Shown here one piece after another: positions 6,028 to 11,995 of a stretch of DNA of 11,995 nt; position 1 is the first letter of the stretch, and every line of letters begins with the position of its first letter. The DNA comes from Christensenella sp. UBA1252 (GTDB taxonomy: Bacteria > Bacillota > Clostridia > Christensenellales > CAG-1252). A program made the position numbers and the translations under genes. The DNA is taken from positions 1-11,995 of the forward strand of contig DBVY01000026.1 of assembly GCA_002308575.1 (NCBI GenBank). The letters are read 5' to 3'. The notes under the pieces are model-generated. The model was given only the letters and a program-made list of their open reading frames with translations, was not told the origin of the DNA and did no database searches.

Positions 6028-7837
6028 GAACGAAAGAATCAGAAGAGATCCGCCCCGTCGCGGCCATATGGCGCGCATGAACGTCGCCGAGAAACCCAAA
6101 AATATGCGGCGCGCCGTCGTCGACTTGTTTTCGTACGGTCGCCGCTTTTATCCCGCGTTTATCGCGGTGTTCGTCCTTGCGGTTGCGGCGTCCGTGCTCG
6201 CGATCCTCGGCCCCGATTACTTAAAGAAACTTGCAAATATGATCTTGGACGGCGTTTTCTCGCCCGAGGGGATCGACGTGCGCGGCGCGGTCAAGATCTG
6301 CGTGATCCTAACGATCTTTTACGCGTCGAGCATGCTCTTTTCGTATGCGCAGGGCTTTATTATGGCGACTGTCACGCAACGCATTTCCAAGGGACTCCGC
6401 ACCGATATCGATACGAAGATCAACCGCATGCCTCTGCGCTATTTCGACACCGTAAGTTTCGGCGACACCTTGTCCCGCGCAACGAACGACGTCGACCTGA
6501 TCGAAATCACGATGAACCGCAGCGTCGGCACGATGGTCGGCGCTGTCACGCAGTTCTTCGGCGCGATCATTATGATGTTTTACACGAATTGGATCTTGGC
6601 GCTCGCCGCGATCGGAACCTCGCTCCTCGGCTTTTTCTGGATGGGCGTGATCATCAAGCATTCGCAGAAGTATTTCCTGCGCCAGCAGCAGCAGCTCGGT
6701 GAGATCAACGGAAAGATCGAAGAGATATTCAGCGCGCATACCGTCGTTAAGGCGTACGGCGCCGAGGAAAGCGAAAGCCGCCACTTCGCGAAGCTGAACG
6801 CGAAACTCCGTTCTTCGAGCAAGAAGGCGCAATTCCTGTCAGGGCTTATGATGCCGTTTATGTCCTTCGTCGGCAATCTCGGCTTCGTCGTCGTCGCCGT
6901 GGTCGGCGGCGGCATGGCGATCAAAGGCAAGATTTCGTTCGGCGTCGTGATCGCGTTTATTTCTTACGTCAGCTTGTTCAACGCGCCGTTGACCGGACTC
7001 GCGAATTCTCTTTCCTCCCTGCAATCGGCTGCCGCCGCGAGCGAACGCGTGTTCGAATTCCTGCGCAGTCAAGAACTGCCGGACGAAAGCGAAAAGACGA
7101 AGACCCTGACCGAGATCAAGGGTGACGTCGTTTTCGAGAATGTCCGCTTTGGCTATGACGAAGGGCGGGAGATTATGCACGGTTTCTCGGCGCACGCTTT
7201 GCCCGGGCAAAAGATCGCGATCGTCGGACCCACGGGCGCGGGCAAAACCACGCTTGTCAATCTGTTGATGCGGTTCTACGAGCCGAACGAAGGCAAGATC
7301 TACGTGGACGGCGTCGATATCGCAACGTTGAAGCGCGAAAACGTCCGCGATCTGTTCGGCATGGTCTTGCAAGACACTTGGCTGTTCGGCGGAACGATCC
7401 GAGAGAACATTGCATATAGCAAAGTCGTGTCGGACGAAACGGTCGAGAACGCCGCGAAAGCGGTCGGATTGCACCACTTTATCACGACGTTGCCGAAAGG
7501 CTACGACACCGTTTTGGACGGTAGCGTAAATCTCTCCGTCGGGCAAAAACAGCTTCTGACCATCGCCCGCGCGATCGTCGAGAACGCGCCGCTCCTGATC
7601 TTGGACGAAGCCACGAGCAGCGTCGATACCCGCACCGAGATCCTGATTCAAAAAGCGATGGACGCCCTGACCGAAGAACGGACGTCCTTCGTGATCGCCC
7701 ACCGCCTTTCCACGATCAAAAACGCCGACCTGATCCTCGTGCTCGAAAACGGCGATATTGTGGAGCAGGGAACGCATAAGGAGTTGCTGAAGAGGGGTGG
7801 GGCGTATGCTACCCTCTATAATTCCCAATTCAATTAA
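6020..7837 (+). CDS. Heterodimeric ABC exporter half-transporter B (TM288/BmrD-like, catalytic Glu present)
   Basis: The 605-residue exporter half has a charged, Arg-rich N-terminus (1-30), six membrane helices to about 335, and an ATPase domain. Motifs are Walker A GPTGAGKTT (403-411), signature LSVGQ (505-509, where the usual second Gly is Val), Walker B LLILDE with Asp529 and catalytic Glu530, TSSVD as D-loop, and switch His561 in VIAHRLST. The altered LSVGQ pairs with the degenerate Walker A/B of the upstream protein, while this subunit's intact Walker B and His face the upstream protein's canonical FSGGQ. The result is one dead-like and one active ATP site, as in TM287/288. The ATG at 6020 follows GGAGGAGG and overlaps the previous stop by eight bases, implying translational coupling and fixed 1:1 production. 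Confidence 0.95.
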   Translation: MPENERIRRDPPRRGHMARMNVAEKPKNMRRAVVDLFSYGRRFYPAFIAVFVLAVAASVLAILGPDYLKKLANMILDGVFSPEGIDVRGAVKICVILTIFYASSMLFSYAQGFIMATVTQRISKGLRTDIDTKINRMPLRYFDTVSFGDTLSRATNDVDLIEITMNRSVGTMVGAVTQFFGAIIMMFYTNWILALAAIGTSLLGFFWMGVIIKHSQKYFLRQQQQLGEINGKIEEIFSAHTVVKAYGAEESESRHFAKLNAKLRSSSKKAQFLSGLMMPFMSFVGNLGFVVVAVVGGGMAIKGKISFGVVIAFISYVSLFNAPLTGLANSLSSLQSAAAASERVFEFLRSQELPDESEKTKTLTEIKGDVVFENVRFGYDEGREIMHGFSAHALPGQKIAIVGPTGAGKTTLVNLLMRFYEPNEGKIYVDGVDIATLKRENVRDLFGMVLQDTWLFGGTIRENIAYSKVVSDETVENAAKAVGLHHFITTLPKGYDTVLDGSVNLSVGQKQLLTIARAIVENAPLLILDEATSSVDTRTEILIQKAMDALTEERTSFVIAHRLSTIKNADLILVLENGDIVEQGTHKELLKRGGAYATLYNSQFN

Positions 7838-7960
7838 CCGAAAACATATAGCGGGCAAATTCTTTGTTTACTGATTTCAAAACGCGCAGTTACGTACAAA
7901 AAGTACGCGCCTGCGCGTTTTTTCATCGAGCCTCGAATTTGCCTCGCTCTCTGTTTTCGG
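7838..7960 (+). repeat. Approx. 123-bp nested inverted-repeat element after the ABC operon
   Basis: CCGAAAACA (7838-7846) is inverted at 7952-7960 as TGTTTTCGG, and GGCAAATT (7854-7861) is inverted at 7936-7943. The two arms, 7838-7861 and 7936-7960, match at 22 of 25 aligned positions by hand, with two mismatches and one gap. They enclose a terminator-like hairpin. The left arm begins at the base right after the ABC stop codon. No open reading frame and no clear flanking target duplication are visible. It may be a small mobile repeat of MITE or REP type, or simply an unusually long structured 3' end. Confidence 0.55.
7879..7923 (+). terminator. Two-tier hairpin terminator of the ABC operon
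   Basis: AAAACGCGCAG (7879-7889) pairs with CTGCGCGTTTT (7911-7921), and an inner stem CGTAC/GTACG (7893-7897 with 7903-7907) closes on AAAAA. The stem ends in a seven-T stretch (7917-7923, interrupted by nothing). This fits a Rho-independent terminator for the lemA-ABC unit. The A-rich left side would let it also work on the other strand. Confidence 0.8.
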
Positions 7961-8219
7961 TGGGTTAGAACTTGTCCCTTCTCCGCGCTCTTCGCGTAGC
8001 GAAATTCGAGTGAAGCGAGTTATCGTTCGACCGACGGGCGTTATCATATCGCGAAGCGATTATCATATGAGCGAAACGGCTTATTTGTTTTTTTTCATTT
8101 CTCGCTTGCAAATATGCAGATATGCGCTTGTGCGCATATGAGAATTCCTCGCGTGAAATCGCGTGCGGTGGGGCGATAGAGCCTCGCGGCTTGTCAAAAC
8201 GGGTTATAAAAAAGCGTTT
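7961..8219. repeat. Gene-free stretch with short palindromes and direct repeats
   Basis: No supported gene is present. Short units recur: GCGTAGCGAA (7994-8003), GTGAAGCGAG (8010-8019) and GCGAAGCGAT (8051-8060), each part of a GCG-centred unit. TTATCATAT is directly repeated (8041-8049, 8060-8068) around the palindrome ATCGC-GAA-GCGAT (8048-8060). TTCGC-GTA-GCGAA (7991-8003) and ATATGCGC-TTGT-GCGCATAT (8120-8139) are perfect hairpins. A run of eight or more T is near 8090. The units vary too much and are spaced too irregularly to be CRISPR. They look like degenerate intergenic repeats of a family that may recur in the genome. Confidence 0.5.
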
Positions 8220-8249
8220 AAAAAAAGCATTCAGCGCAAAAGCGCTTGC
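8220..8249 (-). terminator. Terminator of the XRE gene, overlapping its stop codon
   Basis: Read on the minus strand, AGCGC-TTTT-GCGCT forms a short stem at the very 3' end of the coding region. An outer GCA/TGC pairing (8247-8249 with 8227-8229) continues it across a bulge, and seven T follow (8220-8226). The hairpin includes the stop codon (8231-8233), which makes a compact but plausible Rho-independent terminator. Confidence 0.6.
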
Positions 8250-8548
8250 ATAAAACCGATCACTTGGTTTTGATCGTCATAAGTTAACTTTTCAAACAGG
8301 GAACTCATCTTTTGAAAAAGGGGAGAAGCTTTTCGGTCTTCTTTTATCAAATCGTTTTCGTCCGTCCGATCCAATAAGTAGTCGAGAGAAACGTCCAAAA
8401 CGTCCGCCAGTTTAACGAGATCTTCAATGCTCGGCTCGGTCTTTCCCGTTTCCCAAGAGGAGATACAAGCGGGCGTCCGATTGAGCTTTTTCGCCAGTTC
8501 TTTTTGTTGCAAATCCCTATCTTCCCGAATCTCTTTCAAATTCAACAT
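8231..8548 (-). CDS. XRE-family (Cro/CI-type) transcriptional regulator
   Basis: The 105-residue protein has an N-terminal helix-turn-helix domain (about 1-62): LKEIREDRDL, then QQKELAKKLNRTPACISSWETGKTEPS, then LVKLADVLDVSLDYLLDRTDE. This is the standard HTH_3 pattern, with recognition helix around ACISSWE. The C-terminal 40 residues are helical (LFQKMSSLFEKL, then DDQNQVIGFMQALL) and probably mediate dimerisation. I chose the ATG at 8548 because GGAGG (minus strand, 8562-8558) lies nine bases upstream; a longer reading from 8581 would place this site inside the gene. It is divergent from the giant lipoprotein gene, whose promoter contains several inverted repeats. The simplest reading is a repressor of that gene and perhaps of itself (inference). 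I see no convincing consensus promoter for this gene. Confidence 0.93.
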   Translation of the reverse strand: MLNLKEIREDRDLQQKELAKKLNRTPACISSWETGKTEPSIEDLVKLADVLDVSLDYLLDRTDENDLIKEDRKASPLFQKMSSLFEKLTYDDQNQVIGFMQALLR

Positions 8549-8592
8549 TTTATGAATCCTCCGCCCCCTATCTTCGCACACGCAACAGGGCG

Positions 8593-8648
8593 TTTATTGA
8601 CAATCAATAAAACATTGAGTATAATAGGGTAAAAACAATAAAATATTG
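8593..8648. promoter_or_regulatory. Putative XRE operator cluster
   Basis: Three related inverted repeats surround the forward promoter. TTTATTG-ACAAT-CAATAAA (8593-8611) overlaps the -35. CAATAAAACATTG (8605-8617) lies in the spacer. CAATAAAATATTG (8636-8648) lies just past the predicted start site. The last two differ at one base and begin 31 bases apart, about three helical turns. This is what an operator array for a small dimeric HTH repressor should look like. Assignment to the adjacent XRE protein is inferred from position. Confidence 0.6.
8597..8625 (+). promoter_or_regulatory. Consensus sigma-A promoter of the BspA-like lipoprotein gene
   Basis: The -35 is TTGACA (8597-8602), the spacer is 17 bases, and the -10 is TATAAT (8620-8625), a perfect match in all three respects. 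The predicted start near 8632 gives a leader of about 55 bases to the ATG at 8687. Such a strong promoter overlaid with inverted repeats implies tight repression when the protein is not needed. Confidence 0.87.
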
Positions 8649-8686
8649 ACGGCGGCGATAGGGTTTTTGACTGTTAGGAGAAAAAT

Positions 8687-11600
8687 ATGAGAAAAACTGC
8701 TTTATCTATTATGCTTTTGCTTTTTATCTTAATAGCGAGTTTGTCTTTTTCTGCTTGTTCCGACGTAAATCCCGGAGTTGTAGAAGACGCGGTTACGGTC
8801 GCAAGTTTGAAAAGCGAGATTGAAAATGCATTTGAGGGTTTGTCGGATATCTTGATCGATAGCGAACGCGCCACTATTTCCTTCACGGTTGAGAATGAGA
8901 TCGAAACGATCGACTTAACGCGCGATCTAAATCTCCCCGAAATCACATTGACCGACCGAAACGAAAACGTGATCACAGGCTCCTCTCTTTCGCTTGCCGT
9001 CGGCGCGAATCATTTTCGTTTGACCGCGAAAAGCGGCTCGATCAGCGTAACCTATGAAATCACGATCACGCGCAAAGCGGTGCAGGAAGTCACGCCCGGC
9101 GGCAATACCGAAGACCCGACCGATCCGACGATTGTTGAACCTACCGTTGATGAACCGACGATTCATGATCCAACCGAACCCACCGAGCCCTCAAATCCAA
9201 ATGAGCCCTCAAATCCGGATGATCCGATAGAACCCACTGATCCAACAGACCCCGCGGTTGATCCCGAACCCGAGCATTCGCATACCTATTCCGACGTTTG
9301 GTCGAAGGACTCCGACTATCATTGGCACGCCGCGACTTGTGGACACTATCTACAAGCCAATAAAGCATTACATCAATTCGGAGAATGGATAGTTGATTAT
9401 GATTCCGATTATGAGAAAAACGGACATAAGTATCGTGTGTGTTATGTATGCAACTATATTGAAAATGACATCATTTTGAGAAAGGAGAAACCGGTTTATC
9501 GTATTATTTTCGATTTAAACGGTGGTTTCAGTAAATCCTCAACAGAGCCGATAAACGTAGATCACATTGCTTCCTGTGATTTTGTTTTCGATGTTCAGAA
9601 AGAGAATTATATATTTCGCGGTTGGCAGTATAATGGCATCAAAGTTTTTGATGAAAACGGTTCTAAACTAAATGATATAGTGATGATTCCCGAAATGACA
9701 TTTGTCGCGCTTTTTTCCGATAAGGTGATACTAACTATCGTTTCAAACATTCCTGAGGCGGGTTTTATTACAAATGGCGGCGAGTATGCTTACAATACGC
9801 GTGTTGACCTTTTGGCAAAGCCCAACCAAGGATATGTTTTTGTAGGGTGGGTATATCAAAATGCTTTTTTATCAAAACAAGAAAGCTATAATTATCAAAT
9901 GTGGGATAAAGATATTATGATAGAAGCAAGATTTGCTTTGGATGCTTTTGAACTGTCCCTCGCTACAAATCGAGAAAGCAAAGGACTCGTAATTATTAAC
10001 CCAACAGGAGTAGACGATAATTATTCGGCAACTCAAACAGATTCGTTTTTATATACTAGCTCTGTTACTGTTGCGGCATATGCATTGTCAGATGCGCGTT
10101 TTTTGGGTTGGTTTGATGAAAAAAATCAACTTGTCACAACCAACGCAGTTTATTCATTTCAAATGCCCAATCACAGTTATATGCTGCTAGGAAAATGGGA
10201 TTATTTTACTATCACCTATGAATTAGACGGTGGAATTAATAATAGCGAAAACCCTTTAACCTATAATTCCGATATGGATGGTATCATTTTTTTAAATCCA
10301 ACAAAAAACGGAGTTAATTTTTTAGGATGGAAAATAGGAGATGAGTTTGTTAATTCCCTTAATCCGAAAACTTGTAAAGATTATGTTTTAACAGCTGTTT
10401 GGTCTATATTTAAGGGATATTCAGGTAATGAGAAAAATATTTTGATAGAGGACGGCATTACTATTATAGGGGAGAATGCATTTTTAAATAATACCTTGAT
10501 ACAAACTATAGAACTTCCTGCTTCATTAGAGGCTATTCAAACTAATGCTTTTTCAGGTTGTACTGGATTACAATCCATTTTCTATCAAGGTGATATGCAG
10601 AAATGGTGCAATCTCATAGGTTTAGAGTATTTAATGCAATTCGGAACTACAAATAGGTATCTGTTCATTAATGGTGTAAAAATTGAAAAAGAAATGATTA
10701 TTCCATCAACCATAACCGACATTGCGGATTATGCATTTTATAACTGCAGTGAAATAACTTCGATTTCAATTCCGAATAGTGTAGCGGTTATAGGTATTAA
10801 TTCGTTTAAGAACTGTGTGGGGGTAGAATTAATTGAAGGAGGCGCCGAACAAGTCTCTGATGTGGCAATGCAATGTAGAGCACCTTCCTTTGAAGCGATT
10901 ATTTCAAGTGGAACGAGTATTTCCGCTAATGCATTTTGCGATTGCGAAGGATTGGTTTCGATTACGTTACTTAGCGAAATAAAAGATATTGGAGATACTG
11001 CATTCAAAAACTGTTCAAAGTTATCTTCGATTGTTTTTTTTGATGGATTATCAACTATAGGGAATTATGCTTTTCGCAATTGTGGAAAGCTGATTAGCGT
11101 AATGATTCCTGCAAGTATAACAAGCATTGGGCAAGGCGCTTTTTATGATTGCATAGAATTGGAATCAATTGTGTTTGAAGAAAACAATTGTTTGGGGAAA
11201 ATAGAAGATAGCTTATTTTTTAATTGTGCAAAACTAAATACGATTACAATACCTTCCAATGTTAAAGCTATTGGAGTTCAAGCATTTAAAGATTGCATAT
11301 CTTTGTCGTCGATCATATTTGACGATAATTGCAAGGTTAGCTATTTTGCTTCTTCTGCTTTTGCGAATTGCTCGTCGTTAACATCTATCTCGATACCGCA
11401 AAACATTAATATAATCGATTATCGTGCTTTTTATGAATGTACGGCTTTAAAAACAGTTTTGTTTGATTCAAATAGTTTATTAACTTCCATTAAAGATTCC
11501 GCATTTGAAGACTGTATTGTTTTAGAGTCGATCTCTATTCCAAGGGGAATAAAAAATATTGGCAGGCGTGCCTTCGCAAATTGCGTTCAATTGGAAACTG

Positions 11601-11995
11601 TTTTATTTGAAAAATATAAATACAGTGGTGCCAGTTTAGAAAGTATAGGTGGCGATGCTTTTTTGAATTGTATTGCTCTAACTTCTATTATAATACCAGA
11701 TAGTGTGAGTAGTATCGGTTCCGGATTGTTTAATGGCTGTTCGTCACTAGTCGAAATAACAATTCCTCTTTGTTTTAATTATTTCGGTAATCTTTTTGGC
11801 ACGTCCTCTATCGATGGATTTACAAGAATACAGCATACTACTTCTTCATATTGCTATGTTCCTTCGACACTAAGATCGATTGTTTTGACAAAGGGTTTTA
11901 TCATTGACGAAGGTGCTTTTAGTAGGTTTTCAATGTTGACATCAATAAGTATATTACAAGCAACAATAATTCGAAAAGAAGCTTTTTATGGCTGG
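8687..11995 (+). CDS. Very large BspA-like leucine-rich repeat lipoprotein (3' end outside window)
   Basis: The frame from the ATG at 8687 (AGGAG six bases upstream) stays open to the last base, 1103 codons, with no stop. A lipoprotein signal ends in SFSAC with Cys24. Residues about 35-132 look like a beta-sandwich domain. About 137-196 is a Pro/Asp/Glu/Thr linker of EPT/DPT/SNP units. About 197-265 is a His/Cys-rich module (HSHTY, HWH, CGH, CYVC). About 271-345 and 507-572 are Listeria-Bacteroides (Flg_new/InlB B-repeat) units with FDLNGG or YELDGG and RGW/LGW. About 348-504 are more divergent B-repeats (GYVFVGW, ARFLGW). From about 585 onward there is a BspA-type LRR_5 array, with about 18 units of the form AF-x-NC-x2-L-x-SI-x-IP-x2-I-x2-IG. 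Such proteins are cell-surface adhesins or host- or polymer-binding proteins. The composition changes sharply near 9360. The XRE gene diverges from it. Confidence 0.92.
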   Translation, partial: MRKTALSIMLLLFILIASLSFSACSDVNPGVVEDAVTVASLKSEIENAFEGLSDILIDSERATISFTVENEIETIDLTRDLNLPEITLTDRNENVITGSSLSLAVGANHFRLTAKSGSISVTYEITITRKAVQEVTPGGNTEDPTDPTIVEPTVDEPTIHDPTEPTEPSNPNEPSNPDDPIEPTDPTDPAVDPEPEHSHTYSDVWSKDSDYHWHAATCGHYLQANKALHQFGEWIVDYDSDYEKNGHKYRVCYVCNYIENDIILRKEKPVYRIIFDLNGGFSKSSTEPINVDHIASCDFVFDVQKENYIFRGWQYNGIKVFDENGSKLNDIVMIPEMTFVALFSDKVILTIVSNIPEAGFITNGGEYAYNTRVDLLAKPNQGYVFVGWVYQNAFLSKQESYNYQMWDKDIMIEARFALDAFELSLATNRESKGLVIINPTGVDDNYSATQTDSFLYTSSVTVAAYALSDARFLGWFDEKNQLVTTNAVYSFQMPNHSYMLLGKWDYFTITYELDGGINNSENPLTYNSDMDGIIFLNPTKNGVNFLGWKIGDEFVNSLNPKTCKDYVLTAVWSIFKGYSGNEKNILIEDGITIIGENAFLNNTLIQTIELPASLEAIQTNAFSGCTGLQSIFYQGDMQKWCNLIGLEYLMQFGTTNRYLFINGVKIEKEMIIPSTITDIADYAFYNCSEITSISIPNSVAVIGINSFKNCVGVELIEGGAEQVSDVAMQCRAPSFEAIISSGTSISANAFCDCEGLVSITLLSEIKDIGDTAFKNCSKLSSIVFFDGLSTIGNYAFRNCGKLISVMIPASITSIGQGAFYDCIELESIVFEENNCLGKIEDSLFFNCAKLNTITIPSNVKAIGVQAFKDCISLSSIIFDDNCKVSYFASSAFANCSSLTSISIPQNINIIDYRAFYECTALKTVLFDSNSLLTSIKDSAFEDCIVLESISIPRGIKNIGRRAFANCVQLETVLFEKYKYSGASLESIGGDAFLNCIALTSIIIPDSVSSIGSGLFNGCSSLVEITIPLCFNYFGNLFGTSSIDGFTRIQHTTSSYCYVPSTLRSIVLTKGFIIDEGAFSRFSMLTSISILQATIIRKEAFYGW

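Noticed and set aside
4429..6099. 556-codon minus-strand open frame opposite the ABC gene
   Set aside because: It has low-complexity Arg/Asp/His-rich content, no recognisable domain and no ribosome binding site context, and it lies wholly antisense to a gene with clear ABC motifs. It is a codon-bias shadow.
7989..8139. CRISPR array
   Set aside because: Units are short, varied and irregularly spaced, with no uniform spacers and no cas genes nearby.
8549..8581. Upstream start for the XRE gene
   Set aside because: The GGAGG site lies inside this extension and is correctly spaced for ATG at 8548. The added residues are not part of the HTH domain.
8231..8648. Prophage or plasmid immunity region based on the XRE repressor
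   Set aside because: No phage structural, integrase or replication genes are present. The divergent gene is a surface lipoprotein, not a Cro or replication gene.
8587..8650. Consensus promoter for the XRE gene on the minus strand
   Set aside because: TATACT/TATTAT-like -10 candidates exist, but no acceptable -35 lies 16-18 bases away, so none is called.
8674..9368. Minus-strand open frames opposite the lipoprotein N-terminus
   Set aside because: They are shadows of the Pro-rich and GC-rich part of the lipoprotein gene, with no domains and no initiation context.

Overview
The window looks like chromosomal DNA from an anaerobic, low-to-medium GC Clostridia-type Firmicute, probably an uncultured gut or rumen lineage. 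The reasons are a [FeFe]-hydrogenase end, an ECF-type vitamin transporter component, several lipoproteins with Gram-positive-style lipoboxes, near-perfect sigma-A promoters, AGGAG-type ribosome binding sites and a BspA-like surface protein. I cannot name the species from sequence alone.

Layout on the + strand. (1) 1-222 is the C-terminal end of an [FeFe] hydrogenase. (2) 223-1511 is a cobalamin-riboswitch unit: hairpins, a riboswitch at about 329-412, a DUF4430 lipoprotein and an ATGA-coupled ECF S component. Together these read as a B12 (or corrinoid) capture and uptake pair that borrows an energising EcfA/EcfA'/EcfT module encoded elsewhere. (3) 1560-7837 starts with a consensus extended -10 promoter and holds lemA, a DUF2207 membrane protein with a Gly-rich tail, and two overlapping ABC exporter half-transporters. 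Sequence motifs show the ABC pair to be an asymmetric heterodimer, with a degenerate ATP site shared between the two subunits. (4) 7838-8230 has no gene. It holds a roughly 123-bp element with imperfect terminal inverted repeats around a terminator-like hairpin, then a field of short palindromes and direct repeats. (5) 8231-8548 (- strand) is a small XRE-family repressor. It faces a strong promoter that is studded with inverted repeats and drives (6) a very large lipoprotein, 8687 to beyond the right edge (1103 codons seen, no stop). That protein has InlB/Listeria-Bacteroides-type repeats followed by a long BspA-like leucine-rich repeat array.

The most notable signals are four: the XRE/operator arrangement at the adhesin promoter, an abrupt composition change inside the adhesin gene near 9360 (about 53% GC to about 30% GC in adjacent 60-base blocks), the nested inverted-repeat element after the ABC operon, and the compact riboswitch-DUF4430-ECF-S unit. 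I do not see a CRISPR array, tRNA or rRNA, transposase, or a clear new defence system.
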